Shown: positions 56,601 through 62,771 of the stretch, one piece after another
How positions within the stretch are numbered: the stretch's first letter is position 1
How the letters are laid out: every line of letters begins with the position of its first letter
Source: CAZFHA01 sp964518595
GTDB lineage: Bacteria; Bacillota; Clostridia; Saccharofermentanales; Saccharofermentanaceae
Reading direction: 5' to 3'
DNA: 64,000 nt
NCBI GenBank assembly: GCA_964518595.1
Contig: CAZFHA010000001.1
Location: forward strand, 347,968 to 411,967
Translations under genes and position numbers: made by a program
Notes under the pieces: generated by a model
Told to the model about the DNA's origin: nothing
Database searches by the model: none
The model's input: the letters and a program-made list of their open reading frames with translations, nothing else

Positions 56601-57200
56601 AATCGTGTCCAAAGTCTTCTCATACTCAACCTTGGCAGCCACCGCCTTATTCTGCTTCGCCGTATCTCCAAGAATATTCAGCTTCTCCATAAAGCCAATA
56701 CCCAAGCTCACCGGCCCTCGATACTTCATATACTCCACAATCTGACGCTTCATAACCGCCGGTTGTGCCAGATCAGAACCCGGCACCCCCTTGGCCTTAA
56801 AGGTTTCCCCTTGGATGTCCAGAAGATTGTTAAAGGTATCCGGATTGGGATTTGAAAAAGTAGTCGCCAAACTATTCAGAAAATTACGGGTATATGAATC
56901 ACTGGATTCTAAAGTCTGTGTTGAAGACAAGGTGTTATAGAAATAACGCGACAAATTTTCCGACAGCTCTTCCGGTGTTTTCGACATCGCAAAGAGTCCA
57001 TAGACATTTAACAGTGTCCGGTCGTATTCCGACAAAGCTGAGTTCATCGCCAGATCACCAGCACCGGATACCGCCGATTTCGCCGATTCTAGACGCACCC
57101 CATCCAGAATTACTCCTGCGAAAGTGAAAAAAGGCAAAGTCAAAAGAGCCAGAAAAACTGAAATTGCCCCCCGTGTTTTATAGAAAAAACCCTTCCTCAT
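53625..57200 (-). CDS. Large Tad-locus surface protein, DUF5702-like
   Basis: 1191 aa. A pseudopilin-like N-terminus (TRGAISVFLALLTLPFFTFAGVILDGVRLESAK) gives one membrane helix at about 12-35; the rest is extracytoplasmic, acidic and largely helical, with coiled-coil-like stretches (about 360-480, 590-640, 880-1060) and a hydrophobic patch near 740-830. The N-terminal ASALSEYDRTLLNVYGLFAM-type segment (here MNSALSEYDRTLLNVYG) marks the DUF5702 family that accompanies Flp1-type Tad loci in Clostridia. It probably acts like TadG, linking the pilus to the wall. AGGAG lies 9 bases before the ATG. Confidence 0.82.
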   Translation of the reverse strand: MRKGFFYKTRGAISVFLALLTLPFFTFAGVILDGVRLESAKSAVSGAGDLAMNSALSEYDRTLLNVYGLFAMSKTPEELSENLSRYFYNTLSSTQTLESSDSYTRNFLNSLATTFSNPNPDTFNNLLDIQGETFKAKGVPGSDLAQPAVMKRQIVEYMKYRGPVSLGIGFMEKLNILGDTAKQNKAVAAKVEYEKTLDTIQDACEEAYNILKEIPKDPQERISTGSSLPKEPEALGAYLQGKLDEMKSFMRDGAAYEIAFRGLKSSADSTNPVFKLDSYEYEEPEVSEPEELTVGDTRGDYRTQRDRFNRSYGALGIPSTWSTDIASIDGAKIVKFAKWHKDNEELLRDTYEATRLFLIARENEPAETEEEEEEVEEAEQLIRLLEDGLGDSLGQSLPLLQDKAEDFYDKANKIVYQLQKWTKETETQYDEAIADLKDILNKVDELAAKGQSWSSANSALMDGDIKVNMQQDYKNQAEKLKPETVEKMIEEMEKGKAYFAGLQELVSNITFYRSAMTYDSGSGLSLQNGNVSFHNYEGHLPVLVIGDFNGAISAADVALQNSLVCPPLSSLAPLVCIVPDETKPEQEFYKYLAIICQKAKASEAAKDKAEEEKDFATDKAKEKPTPENIAEGIIPGLDPNDFKLEELGTEDSDIADNAVSNMNTTAQSLSGIDSLLKAGEGLRDKMYLMEYMTTMFSYYTVDKDKGGNVKPAEQVVTLSNVPISAANNKFYKAEVEYLLWGMEDPSSNVNATMAMIFGIRFLLNAVYAFTNAEINNYTLAAATAIAGWTGFGVPIVQTVLKLALAAGESALDLKLLSEGKAVALYKNQNTWILSPSGVGREVREQIAQELERVTQQAVGNFFDEMRGFATKGIDETEDAITSFINETQDSLVQGAVGAIMGPLDSLALTIITSAEDLTGGSNTESIVGAKLDAYFAELEATLEGSSEAEGTKKAKLAALSFIKGEGKAEIVRIITESRSKFIGGVSTEVDQIRNALKDTFDDISSQALNKVQMAIADMGEQFKTDVIAALNEKEEWTQKKVEELTNDYLAKLNGLPGSEGTNKKNSVSSGGGFTMNYEEYLKLFVLLALAPSEEVMLRRTGNLIECNLNNGSGFFSPTEDSRYKKNGTFELSKAYTMVGIEATVQVRTSFWGIMGVQNRYNGSTGQSEQFFDYSQIGSQWQTMVYQGVSSY

Positions 57201-57246
57201 AGCTGCTACTCCTATCTTTCCACCACATACTGCTTATCTTAAAGGC

Positions 57247-57951
57247 TTATAAGTTAAACCACTTAGCGCCCATATCTTTCATACGTTGCATAAAAACCCC
57301 GGTCTTATCCCCAACCTCAAATTTTTCTAACAAAAATTCCGTTAAGTCAAAGGCCATATTCGTATTTCGAACAAATTCCGAAGTATCCATTACCGAGGCT
57401 CTCGACCAAACGGTAAAGTCCATGGCCCCCTTGGGCCGAAACATTTTAAGAATGGAAGGTAATTTCGAGGTGGCTGTAACCGACACCGTAACCCCTTGAT
57501 TAAACATGGGAATACCATCACCCTCTACCTCACAGCTAATCGAGTAAAGCTTCAAGAATTGATGCTCATCAATCAGCGTCGACAGATAGCCTTCCATTTC
57601 ACTGGCATTATCTATGCCGCCAAAATTCCAATAACGATAAGGGTCTCGTTCCTGCTGCATAGTGACTACGCCCCCACCAATGCTATCAACCCCTCCGGGC
57701 ATATCAGCATTTTGAGGACCAACCGGCTTGTATAAGTGCTCATAACCCGGTATTGCCTGTACCTTTGCCGCATAGCTAGCAATCCGCTCCGCCTGAGTGT
57801 AGAGCGAAGCTCTCTGAAGCGTAAAGAGTCCTAAAAAAATCAGTACCGCTAAGACTAAAAACACCAACGGAAAAATAAAGGCACCCTCAATAATAGTAGT
57901 TGCCCCCACCTCATCTTGCCAAAAGCCCTTCGCCTTCTTACTCTTTACCAT
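57247..57951 (-). CDS. tadE: TadE-like pseudopilin
   Basis: 234 aa. N-terminal VGATTIIEGAFIFPLVFLVL is a TadE-type prepilin signal followed by a membrane helix (about 20-45); the extracytoplasmic domain is beta-rich. Of two adjacent ATGs the second (57951) has better spacing to GGGAGGG. It should be processed by the A24 peptidase and serve as a minor pilin. Confidence 0.87.
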   Translation of the reverse strand: MVKSKKAKGFWQDEVGATTIIEGAFIFPLVFLVLAVLIFLGLFTLQRASLYTQAERIASYAAKVQAIPGYEHLYKPVGPQNADMPGGVDSIGGGVVTMQQERDPYRYWNFGGIDNASEMEGYLSTLIDEHQFLKLYSISCEVEGDGIPMFNQGVTVSVTATSKLPSILKMFRPKGAMDFTVWSRASVMDTSEFVRNTNMAFDLTEFLLEKFEVGDKTGVFMQRMKDMGAKWFNL

Positions 57952-58012
57952 CATACCCTCCCAAGCTGAGATTCTATCCTCGGAAAACTCCGAGGATAGA
58001 CATCTGCTGACA

Positions 58013-58219
58013 TTAGCCTCCGCCTACCTGAGCATCAATCTGATCAAAAACATTGCCCAATATAGCGGTTAAACGAGTTCTGAAAATTGCTACCAGAGCA
58101 ATTACCACCACGATAATCAGCACAATTGCCACAATGTTAGAGTCGCCCCGCTCACTGTTCTTGAAATCCAAGAAACGAGCTCCAGCCTTTGCCAATAGGT
58201 TCTTACATTTTTCTTTCAT
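58013..58219 (-). CDS. flp: Flp1-type IVb major pilin
   Basis: 68 aa. A basic leader is followed by SERGDSNIVAIVLIIVVVIALVAIF, the short Flp1-family hydrophobic core, and a small C-terminal tail ending in GGG. Cleavage is expected after the Gly of ERG. A strong GGAGGTG site lies 6 bases before the ATG, and an own promoter (58248-58276) fits the high expression needed for the main pilus subunit. Confidence 0.93.
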   Translation of the reverse strand: MKEKCKNLLAKAGARFLDFKNSERGDSNIVAIVLIIVVVIALVAIFRTRLTAILGNVFDQIDAQVGGG

Positions 58220-58247
58220 ACGACACCTCCGTTTTTAAAAAATTTTG

Positions 58248-58276
58248 ACTGTATATACTATACGGACTTTCGTCAA
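58248..58276 (-). promoter_or_regulatory. Likely pilin promoter
   Basis: On the minus strand TTGACG (58271-58276) and TACAGT (58248-58253) are 17 bases apart, about 30 bases before the flp start. The 13-base element GTATATACTATAC (58251-58263) between them recurs exactly at 30154-30166 upstream of the zinc-ribbon gene. Confidence 0.55.
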
Positions 58277-58295
58277 TATATAGTAACGAATATAA

Positions 58296-59168
58296 CTAGA
58301 AATTAAAGCTCATGAAGGCAGGCACCACAATCAGTAGTAAAATGCCGAAAAACATTATCCCCGTAGGAATCATTAATTTCTGCCCTGCCAGATCACCTTT
58401 AATCTTAACCATGCGCTTCTTCTGCTCCCAGCTCTCCGAAGACATCTGCCTCAAGGCACGTACCAGCTCAGCACTACCCTTCTGCATATTCTGGGTAATA
58501 ATCGAACTAAACTTCTTAATCTCTTTAATAAAACAGCGTTGTGAAAACTCTTCCAAAGCCCTAATCTCCGAGACTCCATTATCTAGGTCATCACAAGTCA
58601 AGCGCATTTCTTCATAAAGAACACCCTCCCCAGAAAAAGCCACCCGTTTCCAAGCCTCCCGCAAAATCATTCCCGCATTTAGCAGCAGCACCAGCTTAGA
58701 GGTCATCTGGGGAAAATCTTTTAGCAGTTCATCTCTGCGCTTACCAACCGCATTCTTGATCTCAATATCCAAATAAAATACCAGCAGTGCAGAAACAACA
58801 ATTCCGCCCAGACCAATCATCATATCGTTTGCCATGGCGCCAAAGAAAAATCCCAATGGTGCCAAGGTCAAAGCATATGTGATCTGGCCGGAAAAAGTGA
58901 TATACGCATAGAAGGGAGCAAACTTCTCGCCCCGAATCTCGCTGATCTCTTTCTCCTTCTTCTTGCGGTCAAGACTCTGCATATCAATTTTAAAAAGAGC
59001 TATCGCACCCATGCCGATAAAAAACAACTCCGGCAAGAAGAATTCCTTGCTATCTACAGCGGAAATAACATCGTTAAAACGTTTCCCGTAACGAAAAAAC
59101 AAAAATATCCAAAACAGCGAGATTATCGTACCCAGCCCGGCCATCACATACGCCATTGTAAAATCCAT
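58296..59168 (-). CDS. tadC: Tad inner-membrane platform protein TadC (T2SSF domain)
   Basis: 290 aa with a T2SSF domain: helices at the N-terminus (about 5-25) and C-terminus (about 265-288), a cytoplasmic region with MTSKLVLLLNAGMILREAWKR and FSSIITQNMQKGSAELVRALRQMS. It follows TadB by 9 bases and completes the assembly platform that the TadA ATPase drives. GAGGTG precedes the ATG. Confidence 0.92.
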   Translation of the reverse strand: MDFTMAYVMAGLGTIISLFWIFLFFRYGKRFNDVISAVDSKEFFLPELFFIGMGAIALFKIDMQSLDRKKKEKEISEIRGEKFAPFYAYITFSGQITYALTLAPLGFFFGAMANDMMIGLGGIVVSALLVFYLDIEIKNAVGKRRDELLKDFPQMTSKLVLLLNAGMILREAWKRVAFSGEGVLYEEMRLTCDDLDNGVSEIRALEEFSQRCFIKEIKKFSSIITQNMQKGSAELVRALRQMSSESWEQKKRMVKIKGDLAGQKLMIPTGIMFFGILLLIVVPAFMSFNF

Positions 59169-59177
59169 GCTACACCT

Positions 59178-60017
59178 CTATATCTTGATTTGTGTCAAGC
59201 GGCGCCCCACCACGTAGGCAATGCCAAAAAACACAATTGCAATTACCTTAACCACAATGTTGGTCAAGCTGTTCGAAACCAAGGTCTCATTGCCGGTGAA
59301 GCGTAGCATCAAAACAATCAGCACCGGCATACAAGCTAAAATATTCAGCTCGTTCTTCTTCTGGGCAATAGAAGCGGCAATATCGGCCTCAATCTCAATC
59401 TTGTCACCAATAATCTGCTGTGCCTCAGATACTGTGTCTCGTAAATTACCACCCATCCGATTACAGATTTCAAAGGTAGCTGCAAAGCTGGCTACATCTT
59501 CACTGCCACTCCGCAGAGCCAAATCATTTAACATAGTTTCAATCGTATAGTTATTAGATAGACCAGCCATTATCGTCCGCAGTTCCTGAGCAATCAGCGA
59601 ATTGACCCCATATTGAGAACTCAAATCGCCAGCGGCATCTGCGAAGGCATCAGGGGTATTTCTTCCTACACCATAAGAATTAGAGAGGGCTTCCAGCATG
59701 TCCTTAAACTGGAAAGTAAACTCCTTATTGCGCTTCTTGGTCAAATATTTCCGATATACATAGATTCCCGGAACAATTCCCCCCAAGCCAAGTAGTAAAG
59801 CCACTAGTCCACTGGCAAAAAAAGCAAAAACCACTAAAAAGATAAAGCCAAAGCCCATGAGTGCCCCGACTACCGTCTCCTGAAAACTCATCTGATACCA
59901 GCGATAATCCAGAGCATCGCCAAAAATACCCTTCTCCAGTACAATCTTATCCTTACTCCCCCAGAGCTTCTTGCTCTTGCCTTTGCCGGGAGCCTTGGTT
60001 GCATTCTGATTCTCCAT
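59178..60017 (-). CDS. tadB: Tad inner-membrane platform protein TadB (T2SSF domain)
   Basis: 279 aa, a T2SSF domain with paired N-terminal helices (about 55-90), a cytoplasmic segment FKDMLEALSNSYGVGRNTPDAF and ELRTIMAGLSNNYTIETML, and C-terminal helices near 230-275. Pairs with TadC. GAGGTG is 5 bases before the ATG; TadA ends 2 bases upstream. Confidence 0.92.
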   Translation of the reverse strand: MENQNATKAPGKGKSKKLWGSKDKIVLEKGIFGDALDYRWYQMSFQETVVGALMGFGFIFLVVFAFFASGLVALLLGLGGIVPGIYVYRKYLTKKRNKEFTFQFKDMLEALSNSYGVGRNTPDAFADAAGDLSSQYGVNSLIAQELRTIMAGLSNNYTIETMLNDLALRSGSEDVASFAATFEICNRMGGNLRDTVSEAQQIIGDKIEIEADIAASIAQKKNELNILACMPVLIVLMLRFTGNETLVSNSLTNIVVKVIAIVFFGIAYVVGRRLTQIKI

Positions 60018-60019
60018 CC

Positions 60020-61267
60020 TTACACCTCAACCTTATAACCGGCCAACTTTAACTTAAAAGAATTCTGTAGCGGATTGGCCGTTCGCTTTAACATACCACT
60101 GACCTTGTCCCGAGAACTATTCTCATCCTCTTCAAAAGTGTACAGCGGATTCAACTCAATCTTACCGTCCTTAAGACCCAATACCTCGGTAATCACTACC
60201 GTCTTACGGCTGTGATCCCTTAATCTGGACAGATGGATAATAATATCCACTGCCGAAGAAATCTGCTGGCGAATAGCTTCCAAAGGCAATCCCTCCGCCC
60301 CAGTCAGCACCATAGTCTCTAAACGGCTAAGCATATCCTCTGGGCTATTGGCATGACCGGTAGACAAGCTGCCATCATGACCGGTATTCATAGCTTGAAG
60401 CATATCCAAAGCCTCAGCCCCACGTACCTCACCAACCACAATCCGTTCTGGACGCATACGCAAGGAAGACTTAATCAAATCCCGGATCGTAATCTGCCCT
60501 ACACCGGAAGAATTAGCATTACGAGTTTCAAGACGCACGATGTTATCTACACCGGTAATCTGTAGCTCAGCCGAGTCCTCAATGGTAATAATACGCTCAT
60601 CCTTAGGAATAAAGTTAGACAAAGCATTCAAGAACGTCGTCTTACCACTACCAGTACCCCCAGCGATGAAAATATTGTACTTGGCCTTAACCAGAATCTC
60701 CAAAACTTCAGCAATCTCAGGAGTGAGCGAACCCAAGCGAATCAACCGCTCCATAGTCATAGGCTCCTTGGAAAACTTACGAATAGTAACTGTCGCACCA
60801 TTCAGCGCCACTGGGGGTAGCACCACATTAACACGAGAGCCGTCCGGCAGACGAGTATCTACAATCGGATTAGCCTGATTCACCTCTCTGCCAGCCAAGC
60901 CCACAATCCGCTGAATAACATCTTCTAGCCGCCGATCACTTTCAAAAACTTGATTCAGCTTACGCAGACGGCCATTTTGCTCAATAAAAATACTGTTAGC
61001 CCCATTAATCATAACCTCAGTGATAGAATCATCGGTCATGATCGTGTCCAATAAGCCAAAACCACGTATAGAGGAGAAAATCTGTTCTACCAACAAAACC
61101 TTCTGATCAATAGTGACATACTCTTGACCGATTCTAGCCAAAACCAGCTCTTCTACCAAAGCCAAAAGATCTTCATCTGACATTGTCGATAAAGGATAAT
61201 CATTAAAAATCTGTTTCTTTAACTCACCGATCAAAAGCTCCATTTGTTCCTGTGTCAAAGTCTCCAC
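60020..61267 (-). CDS. tadA: Tad pilus assembly ATPase TadA (CpaF family)
   Basis: 415-residue secretion ATPase that powers pilus extension and retraction. An N-terminal domain (1-150; EQIFSSIRGFGLLDTIMTDD, SITEVMINGANSIFIEQNG) precedes the ATPase: Walker A IAGGTGSGKTTFLNAL near residue 204, Asp box IITIEDSAELQI, Walker B ERIVVGEVRGAEALDML and His box NTGHDGSLSTGHANSP. The GTG at 61267 lies right against GAGGG; a TTG nine bases in (61258) has better spacing and may be the real start. Confidence 0.95.
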   Translation of the reverse strand: METLTQEQMELLIGELKKQIFNDYPLSTMSDEDLLALVEELVLARIGQEYVTIDQKVLLVEQIFSSIRGFGLLDTIMTDDSITEVMINGANSIFIEQNGRLRKLNQVFESDRRLEDVIQRIVGLAGREVNQANPIVDTRLPDGSRVNVVLPPVALNGATVTIRKFSKEPMTMERLIRLGSLTPEIAEVLEILVKAKYNIFIAGGTGSGKTTFLNALSNFIPKDERIITIEDSAELQITGVDNIVRLETRNANSSGVGQITIRDLIKSSLRMRPERIVVGEVRGAEALDMLQAMNTGHDGSLSTGHANSPEDMLSRLETMVLTGAEGLPLEAIRQQISSAVDIIIHLSRLRDHSRKTVVITEVLGLKDGKIELNPLYTFEEDENSSRDKVSGMLKRTANPLQNSFKLKLAGYKVEV

Positions 61268-61300
61268 CCCTCACTAACACACCTTGCTTACTGCATCACC

Positions 61301-62365
61301 TTATTTAACAAAAACCTGAAACACCGCTGACTTAGCAATCTCCTGAGCAATCTCCCGAGGAGAAGCCCCCTCGTACCGGGGTAAGCCCCCCAACATCATC
61401 ACATCAGACAGGGATAAGACCTTCCCAGACTTACTGGAAAACTTATTATAAAAAACCATCATCTTCCCTTCCAAATCAAGGTTCTGGGTAGAGTCAAGAA
61501 TCTTCAAGGCATTATAATATTTCTGAAACTTAGCATTTCCAGAAATTGAGCCGTCATTTACCATGACCACGGCCCGGCAAAGCTGTAATAGCGTGTACAA
61601 AGTGGAGTTAAACTCACTATCCACCGCCACAATAATCACATCATAGCTACCGGTATCTTTCAATTCCCGAAATAGTTGTGCAACCTCCTCGGTAGAGAAT
61701 TCCAGCCCGTCCAGAGCCACCGGACAACTATCGTAAAAGAAAACCCCTTCGTCTTCTTTGACCATGCTCTCTAAGCGCAACTTAAGATTAGACTTATTGC
61801 TCTTAACCGCATAAATCACATCCGACATGCTGAAAGAACCATCTGCGGTAAACAGGGTATCTACACAAGCACACTGCTCCAGACTGAGAAAAAGAACCTT
61901 CCTACCGGCGGCACAGATCGCTCTGGCAGCAGCGGCTCCAGCAGTCGTTGAACCACAACCACCGGCTGGGGACAAGAACACCAACACATCCGTCTTGCCT
62001 TCACCCAAACTCTTGTAGCTGGTCACGCTGGTAGACAAATCAGAATAGAGACTCAAAATCTCTTTAAAAATCAAGTCCATCTTCTGGTAACGGCAAATCG
62101 TCCGCTCCCCTTGAATGGTATCCACCGCCGAAGATTCGGAGAAAAAAGCAAAAGCTGTATTTTTTGAAAAATGGGAACGAGTAAGACCGCTATCTTCCGA
62201 CACCAAAACTACATCAATCTTGTTGTCCTTGCTATGGTCTAATAAAGCATCACTGCTGGAAAAAGAGTATATCTCACAGCGATCCGCATAATTACGAGTG
62301 AAAAAGGAGATAAACTGCTCCTTATAGCGCTGATCAGAATCTACAACTGCCAATCTAATCTTCAT
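61301..62365 (-). CDS. tadZ: Tad pilus localisation protein TadZ/CpaE-like
   Basis: 354 aa. An atypical receiver domain (1-115; AVVDSDQRYKEQF, DVVLVSED) without a clear phospho-acceptor Asp in the usual place is followed by a MinD/ParA-like ATPase domain. The deviant Walker A motif, normally KGGxGKTT, reads A134-GGCG-S139-TT, so both lysines are lost. The domain keeps a dimer-like fold (KVLFLSLEQCACVDTLF). It is the first gene of the pilus operon, with GAGG 10 bases before the ATG. Confidence 0.88.
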   Translation of the reverse strand: MKIRLAVVDSDQRYKEQFISFFTRNYADRCEIYSFSSSDALLDHSKDNKIDVVLVSEDSGLTRSHFSKNTAFAFFSESSAVDTIQGERTICRYQKMDLIFKEILSLYSDLSTSVTSYKSLGEGKTDVLVFLSPAGGCGSTTAGAAAARAICAAGRKVLFLSLEQCACVDTLFTADGSFSMSDVIYAVKSNKSNLKLRLESMVKEDEGVFFYDSCPVALDGLEFSTEEVAQLFRELKDTGSYDVIIVAVDSEFNSTLYTLLQLCRAVVMVNDGSISGNAKFQKYYNALKILDSTQNLDLEGKMMVFYNKFSSKSGKVLSLSDVMMLGGLPRYEGASPREIAQEIAKSAVFQVFVK

Positions 62366-62441
62366 TCAAGCAATCCTCACTAAGCAGGCATAAAAATGCC
62401 CTTAATTACTGTATTGAGATTTTGGCGAAACTCAGAAGACT

Positions 62442-62465
62442 CAATTCGAAGCCCCCTTCGAATTG
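62442..62465. promoter_or_regulatory. Perfect inverted repeat in the Tad operon leader
   Basis: CAATTCGAAG / CTTCGAATTG, 10 perfect pairs around a CCCC loop, about 75 bases before the tadZ start and inside the predicted transcript. It could be an operator or an RNA hairpin acting on elongation or ribosome access; no T-run follows. Confidence 0.55.
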
Positions 62466-62542
62466 TTAAAATTATGCACCCTCTACCATCATCTATCCAG
62501 TTTGATAAAACCATGAGTGATACATCCACCCAAAGCAAAAGC

Positions 62543-62572
62543 ATTATAACATACAATGACTATCCATTGCAA
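62543..62572 (-). promoter_or_regulatory. Likely main promoter of the Tad operon
   Basis: Minus-strand TTGCAA (62567-62572), 18-base spacer and perfect TATAAT (62543-62548), preceded by TGT at the extended -10. Predicted transcription starts near 62536, giving a leader of about 170 bases. Confidence 0.6.
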
Positions 62573-62677
62573 ACTATGCCTTAGGGGAATATGTTACACA
62601 GAAAATCTTATGAAATCGCCATCATATCCCAAGTTTGCCTATAAAATTTCTAACCGTGACTCTGCTTTTCCATACAA

Positions 62678-62736
62678 AAACTCCCCCAAGGTCAGTAGCG
62701 CTTTTTTCAAAGCAACCCTGTAACTTAGGGGAGTTT
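62678..62736 (-). terminator. Terminator of the Ig-repeat wall-protein gene
   Basis: Arms AAACTCCCCCAAG (62678-62690) and CTTAGGGGAGTTT (62724-62736), 12 of 13 pairs with one G-U, around a 33-base inner region. On the minus strand the stem is followed by TTTTTG, a good T-run. Confidence 0.75.
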
Positions 62737-62771
62737 CTTTAGCCCTTAAAGCTCTTTAGAGCTCTTAGGCA

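Larger units (their letters stand above)
62366..62771. other. Regulatory region upstream of the Tad operon (406 bp, no gene)
   Basis: No credible gene. It holds the terminator of the downstream Ig-repeat gene (62678-62736), the Tad promoter (62543-62572) and a hairpin in the presumed leader (62442-62465). A riboswitch was looked for and not recognised. Confidence 0.7.

Noticed and set aside
62396..62584. 62-codon plus-strand frame upstream of tadZ
   Set aside because: Overlaps the predicted promoter and hairpin on the other strand and has no ribosome site.
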